A stretch of DNA of 64,000 bases from Paenibacillus sp. PL2-23 (GCF_040834005.1 NZ_CP162129.1:3310001-3374000), one strand, 5' to 3'; numbered from the stretch's first letter, positions 27,410 to 35,449 are shown. A program made the numbers and translations. Notes: a model not told the origin generated them from the sequence alone.

Positions 27410-28600
27410 TTATTCTCCGTGTTCGCTGGCGTAATGCTCCGCCATGCCGATCAGCAATGCCGCGGCATCCTTCATGGCGCGCTCGTCGAAATCAAATTTG
27501 GGATGATGGTGGGAATAGAGCGCCCCGCAATCCGGATTGCCGGCGCCTACGAACATGAAGCAGCCCGGCTTCTCCTTCAAATAGTAGGAGAAATCCTCCG
27601 CGACGGTGATGGCTTCAGCCTCTATAGTGCCGGCTTTCCCGAAGATGCCGGGTGCTACGTCGAAGAAGCGGGCAGCTTCAAGTCCATCGTTAACGACAGG
27701 CGGATAGCCGACTCTCATGTGATAGTGATGCTCCGCGCCGTACATCTCGCAAGTATGACGAATGAATGCCTCCAGTCGCTTATGGATCATGAACCGAGTC
27801 GACTCCTCGAACGACCTTACCGTTCCTTTCAGCTGGCACTTCTCCGCGATGATATTGTTGGTGGTGCCCGCTTGGAACGAGCCAATCGTCAAGACAGCGG
27901 GATGCAGCGGATTCACATTGCGGCTGACTATGGTCTGAAGACCCTGCACAAGCGCCGACCCAACGACAATGGCATCCACGGCTTGATGGGGGAGTCCCCC
28001 GTGGCCGCCCTTTCCTTCAATATCAATGACAAACTCATCCGCCGCGCTCATGAAAGGTCCTGCCTTCGTCGAAGCGCTGCCATAAGGGAGCGGGGTCCAC
28101 AGATGCACGCCATATATAACATCTGCGCCTGCCATCGCCCCGTCGCGCACCATCTGGGCCGCTCCGCCCGGCGTGACCTCCTCCGCTGGCTGGAAGAGCA
28201 GTCTTCTCTCGCCCTTCAGCTTGCCTCTGTGCGATTGATAGAATTGGGCAACGGCCAGCAGCGTTGCCGTATGGCCGTCATGACCGCACGCGTGCATAAC
28301 GCCTGGCGACTTGGACGCGTAATCGCAATCCTTCTCGTCCTGGATGGGCAGCGCGTCGATATCCGCCCTTAGCGCCACTACAGGACCTGGCAGATCTCCT
28401 TTAATGGTAACAATCAAGCCGTGGCCGCCGACCTCCGTCCGCAGCTCGCAGCCGATATCTCTCAGCTTGCTTGCGAGCCAAGCAGCTGTCTTCTTTTCGT
28501 GGAATGAAAGCTCGGGATGCTGATGCAAATATCTGCGCCACGCGACCATCTCGGGGTATAGCTGGGCTATCATTTGTTCAGCCATGGCTACCAGCTCCAT
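27410..28600 (-). CDS. M20-family amidohydrolase (N-acyl-amino-acid / amidase type)
   Basis: 396-residue dizinc hydrolase of the IAA-amino-acid/hippurate hydrolase group. Features: LHQHPELSFHE near the N-terminus, VALRADIDALPI, HACGHDGHTA (metal ligands), catalytic Glu in PAEEVTPGGA, and the dimerisation domain with KGGHGGLPHQ. Substrate cannot be assigned; the relatives YxeP and N-acetyl-diaminopimelate deacetylase are candidates. GAGGAGGG precedes ATG 28600. An insertion sequence begins 23 bp upstream and separates the gene from its likely native promoter at 30488-30496. Confidence 0.9.
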   Translation of the reverse strand: MELVAMAEQMIAQLYPEMVAWRRYLHQHPELSFHEKKTAAWLASKLRDIGCELRTEVGGHGLIVTIKGDLPGPVVALRADIDALPIQDEKDCDYASKSPGVMHACGHDGHTATLLAVAQFYQSHRGKLKGERRLLFQPAEEVTPGGAAQMVRDGAMAGADVIYGVHLWTPLPYGSASTKAGPFMSAADEFVIDIEGKGGHGGLPHQAVDAIVVGSALVQGLQTIVSRNVNPLHPAVLTIGSFQAGTTNNIIAEKCQLKGTVRSFEESTRFMIHKRLEAFIRHTCEMYGAEHHYHMRVGYPPVVNDGLEAARFFDVAPGIFGKAGTIEAEAITVAEDFSYYLKEKPGCFMFVGAGNPDCGALYSHHHPKFDFDERAMKDAAALLIGMAEHYASEHGE

Positions 28601-28619
28601 CTCGGCACCCTCCTCACAA

Positions 28620-28623
28620 CGTT
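28620..28623. repeat. 4 bp target-site duplication, left copy
   Basis: CGTT directly before the left inverted repeat; an identical CGTT follows the right end at 30478-30481. Confidence 0.75.
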
Positions 28624-28641
28624 ATAGCCTCTCGGCATTCG
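28624..28641 (+). repeat. Left terminal inverted repeat of the IS
   Basis: ATAGCCTCTCGGCATTCG; matches the complement of the right end at 16 of 18 positions, the first 12 being identical. Confidence 0.85.
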
Positions 28642-28671
28642 CCGAGGTAGATGGGACAAGGGTTTCCTTGT
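28631..28671 (+). repeat. Two tandem hairpins at the IS left end
   Basis: CTCGGC-ATTC-GCCGAG at 28631-28646 and ACAAGG-GTTT-CCTTGT at 28656-28671, both with perfect six-base arms and four-base loops. The first overlaps the left inverted repeat. Confidence 0.7.
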
Positions 28672-28687
28672 ACCACCAAACTTGCTC

Positions 28688-28714
28688 TCCTCCTACTTCG
28701 TAGGGGGATTTTTT
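28688..28714 (+). terminator. Terminator inside the IS left end
   Basis: TCCTCCTAC-TTC-GTAGGGGGA stem-loop followed by six T residues, reading toward the transposase gene. It would stop transcription entering from the M20 side, a common protective device of insertion sequences. Confidence 0.75.
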
Positions 28715-28740
28715 CATTTAATTCCTTTTTGCGTTATGGG

Positions 28741-28759
28741 AAATATTCTAGGAATATTT
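28741..28759. promoter_or_regulatory. Palindrome upstream of the transposase gene
   Basis: AAATATTC-TAG-GAATATTT, perfect eight-base arms, about 100 bp before the transposase ATG. TTGACA occurs at 28782-28787 but no good -10 follows. It could be a transposase or regulator binding site; the role is a guess. Confidence 0.4.
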
Positions 28760-28862
28760 GGTCATTTTCACCGAAAAAGCCTTGACAAATCCTCCAATTT
28801 TCCAAAATCGCGTCGTAAGGGTTCGTTTTTCAAGCCCATTAATCGCGATTGGAGAGCTTCTC

Positions 28863-30335
28863 ATGAAACCTATTTTTGTTCCGCATGCGGACTACCAAGA
28901 CTTTGTTCTTAAACAGCTTCGTACTCATGTTGGGCCCGGTATCATTATCATCCAAAAGGACTGGCCGCTTCTTACGAAATTTTGGATGACTGATCTTTCT
29001 CCCATCACGACATTTCTTCGAGACTCTTACTCGGATCGCGGCCCTGAACCTCGAGATCCAGCTGCTATGTTTCGATCCTTCCTCTTGTTCCTCATGACCA
29101 ACCCCGAGAAGGGATTAACCGAATGGGTGAATGTCTTGAAGCGGACACCGATCTATGCCATTCTCTGCGGTTTCGACTTCGATGATCTTCCTGGCGTCGG
29201 GACCTTCTATGATTTCTTCAGACGCCTTTGGCCTGCGGTAGACAAACATCTTAAACCGATGAAGCAACCCAAACGCAAGAGCAAACCGAAGAAAGGCAAA
29301 AAAGGTGAGAAAGCGCCTACGGCTACACCGGGCAGAGTCAAACGTCTCGTCACTTGGATGATGCGTCACGCGGATAAGAAAACAGCTTTACCAACGGATC
29401 CCTTGTTCGACTTCTTCCAGTCACAAATCCTTACCGTATCGGCGAATCTAGGTTTGCTTGGGGATGTTTCAGCGCTGAGTGCTGCCGGTGATGGAACTCC
29501 CATCGTCACTGCTGCCTATACAAGAAGCAAGGCCACTTGCGATTGTTTTGCCCAAGGTTTGCTGGGTTGTAACCATCCTCGTATTTACTCCCAGCCCGAT
29601 TGCAACTCGGGCTGGGACAGCGCCAGAGAGAAGTATTATAACGGATACCATCTCTACATGATTTCTGCGGCTGATAGTAAATACGACTTGCCTTTGTACC
29701 CTAGACTGCAGCCTGCTTCCCGGCATGACGCTGTCAGTCTAGTCATCAGTATGATGGAATGTAAGCACCGTTTCAACCTTGGCGTGATCGATAAGATACT
29801 GCTCGATGCCGCTCATGACGCAGAAGCGATTTACACGCTTCTGGATCAGCAGGACATCGAGCCTTTCATTGATCTAAACAAGCGTAGCAAGAAGAATCTG
29901 ACGACGGACAGCGACATCCAGATTTCTCCGGCCGGCATTCCAATCTGTCCGAAAGGCCGTGAAATGAAGCCAAACGGGTTTGATAAATCCCAAAACCGCC
30001 AGAAGTGGCGGTGCACCTCATCCTGCGGGTGCTCGGATGCCAAGTACGGACGGACATACCATACGCACAGCAACGATAATCTTCGCCTGTTTCCTAAAAC
30101 CGCTCGCGAGTCAGAGAAGTGGAAGTTGATTTACAAACGCCGCACGTCTATTGAGCGTTCCAATAAGCGGGAAAAGATCGATTACAAACTCGAATCCGGG
30201 CGGCACCGCTCGACGATGATGTGGTACATGCGGATCTACGGCATTATGACCTGCCAGCACATGGATGCCTGGTATATGAGCCAGAAGGACGAATGGGACA
30301 AGCTGAAAGCTACTATCTGCCCTACATTCGCTTAA
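28863..30335 (+). CDS. DDE transposase of the IS
   Basis: 490 residues from MKPIFVPHADYQDF (ATG 28863, GGAGAG six bases upstream); the frame is open further upstream without a ribosome site. The DDE triad is likely Asp in AAGDGTPIV, Asp in ILLDAAHDAEA and Glu in RRTSIERSNKREK, the last fitting the Y-R-E-K signature of the IS4 group. A Lys-rich linker lies near residues 130-150. A Cys-containing segment (CPKGREM, CTSSCGCSD) before the last catalytic residue resembles IS1182-type transposases. The gene seems intact. Confidence 0.88.
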   Translation: MKPIFVPHADYQDFVLKQLRTHVGPGIIIIQKDWPLLTKFWMTDLSPITTFLRDSYSDRGPEPRDPAAMFRSFLLFLMTNPEKGLTEWVNVLKRTPIYAILCGFDFDDLPGVGTFYDFFRRLWPAVDKHLKPMKQPKRKSKPKKGKKGEKAPTATPGRVKRLVTWMMRHADKKTALPTDPLFDFFQSQILTVSANLGLLGDVSALSAAGDGTPIVTAAYTRSKATCDCFAQGLLGCNHPRIYSQPDCNSGWDSAREKYYNGYHLYMISAADSKYDLPLYPRLQPASRHDAVSLVISMMECKHRFNLGVIDKILLDAAHDAEAIYTLLDQQDIEPFIDLNKRSKKNLTTDSDIQISPAGIPICPKGREMKPNGFDKSQNRQKWRCTSSCGCSDAKYGRTYHTHSNDNLRLFPKTARESEKWKLIYKRRTSIERSNKREKIDYKLESGRHRSTMMWYMRIYGIMTCQHMDAWYMSQKDEWDKLKATICPTFA

Positions 30336-30459
30336 GCTTTTCAAAAAAACGATTCTCAGAAATTGGCGAGGTCTGCCTATTTTTAAAAATGGTTTTCATT
30401 TTCCATGTTTTCCAGCACCAAAGCTCATTTACTCCCGCACGCTCCCCTTCAGCCCGTCT

Positions 30460-30477
30460 CTAATTCCGAGAGGCTAT
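30460..30477 (-). repeat. Right terminal inverted repeat of the IS
   Basis: Reverse complement begins ATAGCCTCTCGGAATTAG, pairing with the left end; CGTT follows at 30478-30481. Confidence 0.85.
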
Positions 30478-30487
30478 CGTTTTATCT

Positions 30488-30496
30488 AGTTTAGCA
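30488..30496 (-). promoter_or_regulatory. Probable original promoter (-10) of the M20 gene, now displaced by the IS
   Basis: Minus-strand TGCTAAACT (extended -10 type) lies just outside the right end. Removing the IS and one CGTT would place it about 30 bp before the M20 ribosome site. No strong -35 was identified. Confidence 0.4.
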
Positions 30497-30612
30497 GAAG
30501 ATGCGCGCTTTATGGAAGCCTTGCTGACGCGCCGCTCCCCACTCTCCATTTTGCCCGCCGCCGTGCAATTATTACAATGTCCCGAACTTCGCCATTCCAT
30601 AGGGACTAAGGC

Positions 30613-30641
30613 TTGCTAAGACTGGGGAAACATACTATCAT
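30613..30641 (+). promoter_or_regulatory. Sigma-A-type promoter of yugN-ftsW
   Basis: TTGCTA, 17 bp spacer, TATCAT; about 50 bp before the yugN ATG. Confidence 0.65.
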
Positions 30642-30691
30642 GAGTAAAGAATGCGAACAACTATGTCTTGTGAATATTGGGAGGAACTGAA

Positions 30692-31036
30692 ATGATTATT
30701 GAAAACTCCGGACTGAATGGGCTCCAGAGCGAGCTGCATATCTTGGACGACGCGGCGGAGAAAGCCGGCTTCGTTCGTTGGCAATGGGAATACTACCGCG
30801 CTACATACGATTTGAAATTGACAGACCGCACAAGCGGACAAGACTATTTCCTTCGCGTGAACACACGCGCTGTCGAAGGCAAGCTTGAGAACCCGCACGC
30901 CGTTCTGGTCATCGAAGCCATCTACATTGGTCGGGCTACCTTCCCGCATGGCATGGAATACGAATCGCCTGTTCCAAAGCATATTATGGATACGGGCGCG
31001 CAACGTCTGGAACAGCTGAAGCAGCAGCTTGTCTAA
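30692..31036 (+). CDS. YugN-like family protein
   Basis: 114 residues from MIIENSGLNGLQSEL (GGGAGG eight bases upstream). The pattern, including the WEYYRATYDLKL and ATFPHGMEYESPVP segments, matches the YugN-like family of Firmicutes, whose role is unknown. It lies 15 bp upstream of ftsW and behind a good promoter, so it is probably the first gene of that unit. Confidence 0.8.
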   Translation: MIIENSGLNGLQSELHILDDAAEKAGFVRWQWEYYRATYDLKLTDRTSGQDYFLRVNTRAVEGKLENPHAVLVIEAIYIGRATFPHGMEYESPVPKHIMDTGAQRLEQLKQQLV

Positions 31037-31051
31037 CGAGGGACAACTCTC

Positions 31052-32215
31052 ATGAAAGCTTCGCACAACGGCAGTCGGGGAAGACCGGACTTTCTGCTTC
31101 TCATCATGACGCTGCTGCTTGTAGGCTTCGGTATCCTAATGGTGTTCAGCGCCAGCTCGGGCGTAGCCGCCATCGGTTGGAACGATGCCTTATATTTCAC
31201 CAAGCGCCAGCTCGTGTGGGCTGGCCTCGGGCTCTTCGCTATGTTCGTGGCGATGAACCTCAGGTACCAGTTTTTCAAGAAAGCGTTTATGCTGTTTTTT
31301 GTGCCGGTTCTGGTTATGCTGATCCTGGTCCCCTTCACCAGCGAGGAAATTAACGGCGCGCGAAGCTGGTTCGGCTTCGGCTCGCTCGGTATTCAGCCAA
31401 CGGAGCCCGCGAAGCTTGCCATTATTCTATATCTGGGAGCGCTCATCTCGAAGAAGGGCGAGAAGTTCCGAGATTTCAAGACAGGCCTGCTGCCTGTTAT
31501 GATTATTGTCTCCATCGTCTGCGGGCTCATTATGCTGCAACCGGATCTGGGCTCCTGCCTAGTGCTCGCCGTCTGCGCGACGATTATGATTATGGCCGGC
31601 GGAGCGAACCTGAAGCAGGTATTCGCCTCCGGAGTGGCGTTATCTCTCGTTGTCACGGTATTAGTCTCGATCTCGATGGCTATCAATCCCCGTTCTTGGG
31701 AGTATCGCATTGAAAGGTTCACCTCGTACATGGACCCTATCGCCAATCAGCAGGATGGCGCATTCCAGCTCATTTCATCGCTCCAGGCGCTGGGACACGG
31801 CGGATTGACGGGGGCCGGTTTCGGTGAAAGCGTTCAGAAGCTGCATTATTTGGATTATCCCTATAATGACTTTATCTTCTCTATCATTGCGGAGGAGCTG
31901 GGGTTCATCGGTTCTGTGATTTTCCTCATCTTTTATCTGCTGTTCTTGTGGCGCGGCTTGATTGTTTCGCTGCGGTGCCCCGATATCTATGGGACAGTGG
32001 TCGGCGTCGGCATCGTGGGACTGTTCGCCATGCAAGCCTTTATCAATATCGGAGGCGTAACGGCGACGATACCCATTACCGGAGTGACGCTTCCGTTCAT
32101 TAGCTACGGCGGGTCCTCTATGCTGTTTAGTCTGGTTAGCATGGGCATTATGCTCAGCATCTCCAGAGAATACAATCGCACGGACAAGCCCAAGAGAACC
32201 AAAGGCAAAGCCTAG
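31052..32215 (+). CDS. ftsW: FtsW/RodA/SpoVE-family peptidoglycan glycosyltransferase, probably FtsW
   Basis: 387-residue SEDS polytopic membrane protein that polymerises lipid II, with about ten transmembrane segments. Family motifs: NGARSWFGFGSLGIQPTEP (extracellular loop), QPDLGSCLVL, the NDFIFSIIAEELGFIG segment and TLPFISYGGSSM. Separating FtsW from SpoVE or RodA by sequence is hard; the nearby ylaN supports FtsW, since ylaN and ftsW are neighbours in B. subtilis. GAGGG precedes the ATG. A strong terminator follows. Confidence 0.85.
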   Translation: MKASHNGSRGRPDFLLLIMTLLLVGFGILMVFSASSGVAAIGWNDALYFTKRQLVWAGLGLFAMFVAMNLRYQFFKKAFMLFFVPVLVMLILVPFTSEEINGARSWFGFGSLGIQPTEPAKLAIILYLGALISKKGEKFRDFKTGLLPVMIIVSIVCGLIMLQPDLGSCLVLAVCATIMIMAGGANLKQVFASGVALSLVVTVLVSISMAINPRSWEYRIERFTSYMDPIANQQDGAFQLISSLQALGHGGLTGAGFGESVQKLHYLDYPYNDFIFSIIAEELGFIGSVIFLIFYLLFLWRGLIVSLRCPDIYGTVVGVGIVGLFAMQAFINIGGVTATIPITGVTLPFISYGGSSMLFSLVSMGIMLSISREYNRTDKPKRTKGKA

Positions 32216-32218
32216 CCT

Positions 32219-32272
32219 TAACCATAATGCGGCGCCCCCTGGATGGGAGCGCCGCATTATGGTTTTTGTTTT
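32219..32272 (+). terminator. Terminator after ftsW
   Basis: 16 bp arms (AACCATAATGCGGCGC and its complement), 13-base loop, TTTGTTTT tail. Confidence 0.9.
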
Positions 32273-32651
32273 ATTTCAATCGTTGAGGCGTCTCTTCCGG
32301 TTCGTCTTCCTTGAACGCAACGCCCTCTACCTTCACATTTACCTCTACTACCTGCAGACCCGTCATGTTCTCGACAGATTCCCGCACATTGAGCTGCAGC
32401 TGGCGGCAAACCTCTTGAATCGGAATACCGTAATGCACAATAATTCTTAAGTCGATGGCTGCTTCTACTTGGCCAACCTCGACCGATACGCCTTTCTGTA
32501 CGTTCTTCCCGCTGAGACGTTTGGCAAGTCCTTCTGAGATGCCGCCTGACATTGCCGCGATGCCTGGCGTTTCGAGTGCTGCAAGTCCCGCGATTGTCGC
32601 TACTACGTCATCGGATATACGGATAATGCCAGTTTGAAGGTCTTCGGTCAT
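32271..32651 (-). CDS. Asp23/Gls24 family envelope stress response protein
   Basis: 126 residues from MTEDLQTGIIRISDDVV; GAGGAG is eight bases before the ATG at 32651 but only three before an in-frame ATG at 32660, so the downstream start is preferred. Conserved features: IRISDDVVATIAGLAALETPG, VSVEVGQVEAAIDLRIIVHYG and IPIQEV. Family members are membrane-associated or cytosolic proteins linked to envelope stress; this one resembles the YqhY/YloU type. It converges on ftsW. Confidence 0.88.
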   Translation of the reverse strand: MTEDLQTGIIRISDDVVATIAGLAALETPGIAAMSGGISEGLAKRLSGKNVQKGVSVEVGQVEAAIDLRIIVHYGIPIQEVCRQLQLNVRESVENMTGLQVVEVNVKVEGVAFKEDEPEETPQRLK

Positions 32652-32727
32652 GTCATCCACTCCTCAATTTGCCATATAGGTTCATTGTAATGGAACAGAC
32701 GCCCCGAAGCAAGAATGGGTGACGAAA

Positions 32728-32757
32728 CAAAAAAAGCAGTCCTCCGAAGAAGACTAC
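32728..32757 (-). terminator. Terminator after ylaN
   Basis: GTAGTCTTC-TTCG-GAGGACTGC stem with T7 tail on the minus strand; the ylaN stop codon lies in the first arm. Confidence 0.85.
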
Positions 32758-33047
32758 CCCTGCGCTTTGCGATCCAAAGCCTCGTATAATACAGCCAAAT
32801 TACGTTCAAGCCTGTTCAAGATGTCCTTGCCCGAAAGCTCGGCAATCAATCCCGCGCGTACCGCAAAGTCCACCTCGCGCGAAAACCCATACATCTGTGT
32901 GTCCAGTACCTCTTCGTACAGTGGACATTGACGAGTCGTCAAGTTCTCCATCTGTACCTCGATTAACTTCTCTATTTTACCCGCGTCCTCCTGAAGAAGA
33001 CGAAGCGCTCGCTCGTGCAACAAATCCGTGATTTCCGGTGCAGACAT
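32754..33047 (-). CDS. ylaN: YlaN family protein (DUF1507), iron-homeostasis factor
   Basis: 97 residues from [14 protein letters not shown] (ATG 33047, GGGGGAG upstream). The conserved block [13 protein letters not shown], then [18 protein letters not shown] and DFAVRAGLI, is close to B. subtilis YlaN, which is needed under iron limitation and has been reported to bind iron and act on Fur. Length matches. Convergent with ftsW across the Asp23 gene. Confidence 0.92.
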   Translation of the reverse strand: MSAPEITDLLHERALRLLQEDAGKIEKLIEVQMENLTTRQCPLYEEVLDTQMYGFSREVDFAVRAGLIAELSGKDILNRLERNLAVLYEALDRKAQG

Positions 33048-33093
33048 ACTTCTCCCCCCTGTGCGCGTCAACCTGCCAACTTCTATACCCTTT

Positions 33094-33122
33094 ATATTAG
33101 ACGAAATGAGACGAATACACAA
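33094..33122 (-). promoter_or_regulatory. Sigma-A-type promoter of ylaN
   Basis: Minus strand TTGTGT, 17 bp spacer, TAATAT, about 45 bp before the start codon. Confidence 0.6.
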
Positions 33123-33125
33123 GGA

Positions 33126-33165
33126 CAAAACATAAATGCGCCCCCTCCAGGCGGAGGGGGCGCAT
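33126..33165 (-). terminator. Terminator after the HPr-like gene
   Basis: ATGCGCCCCCTCC and GGAGGGGGCGCAT arms with a four-base loop, then TTATGTTTTG on the minus strand. Confidence 0.85.
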
Positions 33166-33183
33166 AATGGATAACGATTGCAA

Positions 33184-33426
33184 TTAATCAGTAATGACAG
33201 TAACGTTCAGGTTATGCTTCGCAAATATCTCGGACATCTTCTGCTTCGCTTCCTCGGCATCTGGACCATGGACGTGGAGCTCGTAGGAGTGACCGCCCAC
33301 CAATGTCGTGAACAGGCCAAGAATACTCTTAACGTCGATGTATTTGCTGTCAGCCTGTAGTACGATGGAAGAAGAGAATTGGCTAGCTGCTTGAGAAATC
33401 TCAACAATTGCTGCGTTATTGGACAT
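33184..33426 (-). CDS. HPr-fold protein lacking the phosphorylatable His15 (Crh-like candidate)
   Basis: 80 residues from ATG 33426, with GGAGG eight bases upstream. From residue 6 it aligns without gaps to HPr helix A (QAASQF matching QTASKY) and then to the regulatory-serine loop: VKSILGL matches HPr/Crh KSIMGV/L, placing Ser34 at the HPr-Ser46 position. The first strand and the active-site loop with GIHARPA, including His15, are absent: a truncation of about 12 residues. It therefore cannot act as a normal PTS phosphocarrier. By analogy with Crh it might be a Ser-P corepressor of CcpA, which is inference. It has its own promoter and terminator. Confidence 0.8.
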   Translation of the reverse strand: MSNNAAIVEISQAASQFSSSIVLQADSKYIDVKSILGLFTTLVGGHSYELHVHGPDAEEAKQKMSEIFAKHNLNVTVITD

Positions 33427-33470
33427 GGTGAATCCCTCCATACAAATTAGTAAAGCTTTCCTTTGACAAC

Positions 33471-33499
33471 ATGATACCTTGAAACCCCTTCAGCATCAA
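33471..33499 (-). promoter_or_regulatory. Sigma-A-type promoter of the HPr-like gene
   Basis: Minus strand TTGATG, 17 bp spacer, TATCAT; start codon about 45 bp downstream. Confidence 0.6.
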
Positions 33500-33510
33500 G
33501 TGGTTTGGTG

Positions 33511-33549
33511 AAAAAAACGCTTCATTTGAAATAATTACTATTTCAGCGC
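33511..33549 (-). terminator. Terminator after the M29 aminopeptidase gene
   Basis: On the minus strand a TGAAATA/TATTTCA stem flanked by CGCT/AGCG is followed by seven T residues; the stop codon lies in the first arm. Confidence 0.7.
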
Positions 33550-34653
33550 GTCCGGGTTCAGTGCTTCCAGCTCCGGAATGACAAACAATCCGTCCTTGCG
33601 AATCAGCACATCGTCGAAGTAGATTTCGCCGCCTCCGTACTCCGGTCGCTGGATGAGAACAAGATCCCAATGAACCGCGGAGCGGTTACCGTTATCCGTC
33701 TCCTCATAGGCCTGCCCTGGAGTAAAATGAAGGCTGCCCGCGATTTTTTCATCGAACAGTATATCATTCATGGGATGCAGGATATGGGGATTAAAGCCGA
33801 TCGCAAACTCACCGATATAGCGAGAGCCTTCATCCGTATCCAAAATTTCGTTCAACCGCGCCGTATCATTGCTCTCGGCCTTCACGATTTTGCCATTCTC
33901 GAATGTAAACGAAATATGCTGGAACGTTACGCCCGAATACACGCTTGGCGCATTGTATGTGATTGTGCCGTTAACGGAATCGCGCACCGGCGCGGAGAAC
34001 ACCTCACCATCGGGAATATTGCGATGCCCGCAGCATTTTTTGGAGCCAATATTCAAGATAGAGAACGTCAGATCTGTTCCAGGCGCTACGATACGCACCT
34101 TATCCGTCCGATCCATCAGCGCCTTGAGCGGGTCCATCGCCTTCTCCATCTTGGCGTAATCCAGATTGCATACGTCGAAATAGAAGTTTTCGAACGACTC
34201 TGTGCTCATGTTGGCCAGCTGCGCCATAGAGGGACTTGGATACCTCAGGATGACCCACTTCGTTTTTTTGACGCGCTGCTCCATATGTACGGGATTGCGG
34301 TACAGCTGCTCATATAAACGCATGTTTTCCTTCGGCACGTCCGCAAGCTCGTTGACGTTGTCGCCGGATCGAACGCCGATGTAGCCTTGCATCTGCTTCA
34401 TCCGCTCCAGATCCAGCGCTGCCCAAGTCTCCATCTGCTCCTTCGTCGCATGCATCAGCATGGTGCGGAGCACGGAGCGGTCGCTAAACTCCAGGAACGG
34501 ACGGCCGCCGCGAGCGGCTACCTCTTCGATGATGCACTTCGCAAGCTCCTTCTCGGAGCCAATCATGTCAATAAGAATATTGTCGCCTGGCTGGACGTCA
34601 ATGGAATATTGAACTAAATTTTGGGCCAGTCGTTTCAGTCTTGGATCGCGCAT
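33538..34653 (-). CDS. M29-family metallo-aminopeptidase (AmpS/PepS type)
   Basis: 371-residue dimetal aminopeptidase of the thermophilic M29 family. The start MRDPRLKRLAQNLV at 34653 follows AAGGAG by ten bases. Metal-binding residues are in NIPDGEVFSAPV, IGEFAIGFN, the SLHFTPGQAYEET His/Glu cluster and SAVHWDLV. Length matches the family (370-415). It follows the lipoprotein gene by 67 bp on the same strand. Confidence 0.9.
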   Translation of the reverse strand: MRDPRLKRLAQNLVQYSIDVQPGDNILIDMIGSEKELAKCIIEEVAARGGRPFLEFSDRSVLRTMLMHATKEQMETWAALDLERMKQMQGYIGVRSGDNVNELADVPKENMRLYEQLYRNPVHMEQRVKKTKWVILRYPSPSMAQLANMSTESFENFYFDVCNLDYAKMEKAMDPLKALMDRTDKVRIVAPGTDLTFSILNIGSKKCCGHRNIPDGEVFSAPVRDSVNGTITYNAPSVYSGVTFQHISFTFENGKIVKAESNDTARLNEILDTDEGSRYIGEFAIGFNPHILHPMNDILFDEKIAGSLHFTPGQAYEETDNGNRSAVHWDLVLIQRPEYGGGEIYFDDVLIRKDGLFVIPELEALNPDALK

Positions 34654-34720
34654 GGTTGATCTACTCCTTCTAATCGCTTTTAACCATAATAACGATTCAT
34701 ATCGTATCATGATTTTTCTC

Positions 34721-35449
34721 TTATTGCACTTCCTCCGTCACGGTTGACGCTCCGTTAAACGCTTCGAAGCGAACGGTGGTATGGCGGCTTTCACGCTTCC
34801 GCTCCTCGTTGCGGTCATACGTGAATACGGTGTTCTCCTCCATCTTCAGCGGAAGCATCAGACGCCGGTCAATTACAATATCATATTCGGTCTCAACCTC
34901 TAGCGATGACAGCATCAGGCTTAGCTCCTTCGAAGCCTGAACCAGCAGCGCTTGGCGCTCTGAGGTGTAAGCGTCGTCTGCGGCAAGCGCCGCGTCGGAA
35001 GCCACCTGCTCCAGCTCCTCCCTCAGCGCCTTCTCCCAACGGTTTTTGGACTCAACCGGCTTTTCCTTGACCCTGATCGTTACCGTATCCGCGCTCCCGG
35101 CTCCCGCCTCCGTTGCAGGCAGCATCGCTACCCTCTCATAGGATCGGCTTAACGTCTCCAGCACCTGCACCGGATTCCAGTATAACGAATCCTGAATGTC
35201 TGATTGTATCGTAAGCTGATGGTGGTCTACCACCTTGCCTTCGAACAGCTGCGGCTTCAGTGGCGGCCCTCCTGCCATTCCTATACTCATTGCCCCGGCG
35301 AATGAATATTGATCCATCCCTGCCAGACCGGCATACGACAGCCGAAGCCATTCCTCCGGAGCAAGCTTGGAGGCTGCTCCGGCGCAGCCAGCCATGGTTA
35401 ACCAAGCGGCCGCCAGCATGGCGACAAGTCGCCTTCGATTCCATCCCAT
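34721..35449 (-). CDS. Hypothetical lipoprotein
   Basis: 242 residues from MGWNRRRLVAML; GGAGG is seven bases before this ATG, while ATG 35455 would abut it. The signal peptide ends in TMAGC (lipobox, Cys near 18). The mature part has FAGAMSIGM, a Glu/Ala-rich helical region (about 125-165) and a beta-rich end (TEYDIVIDRRLMLPLKMEENTVF without a recognised fold). No known family was recognised. Its place before a metallo-aminopeptidase gives no clear hint. Confidence 0.7.
   Translation of the reverse strand: MGWNRRRLVAMLAAAWLTMAGCAGAASKLAPEEWLRLSYAGLAGMDQYSFAGAMSIGMAGGPPLKPQLFEGKVVDHHQLTIQSDIQDSLYWNPVQVLETLSRSYERVAMLPATEAGAGSADTVTIRVKEKPVESKNRWEKALREELEQVASDAALAADDAYTSERQALLVQASKELSLMLSSLEVETEYDIVIDRRLMLPLKMEENTVFTYDRNEERKRESRHTTVRFEAFNGASTVTEEVQ

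Larger units (their letters stand above)
28624..30477 (+). mobile_element. Complete 1,854 bp insertion sequence with DDE transposase (IS4/IS1182-like)
   Basis: Bounded by inverted repeats and a CGTT duplication, with one long transposase gene filling the centre. Base composition is more AT-rich than the neighbours. The left 90 bp carries three tandem hairpins, the third being a terminator. The transposase suggests the broad IS4/IS1182 superfamily, but the 4 bp duplication and the ends (ATAGCCTCTCGG) do not let me name a family. It sits between the M20 gene and yugN and seems intact. Confidence 0.88.
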
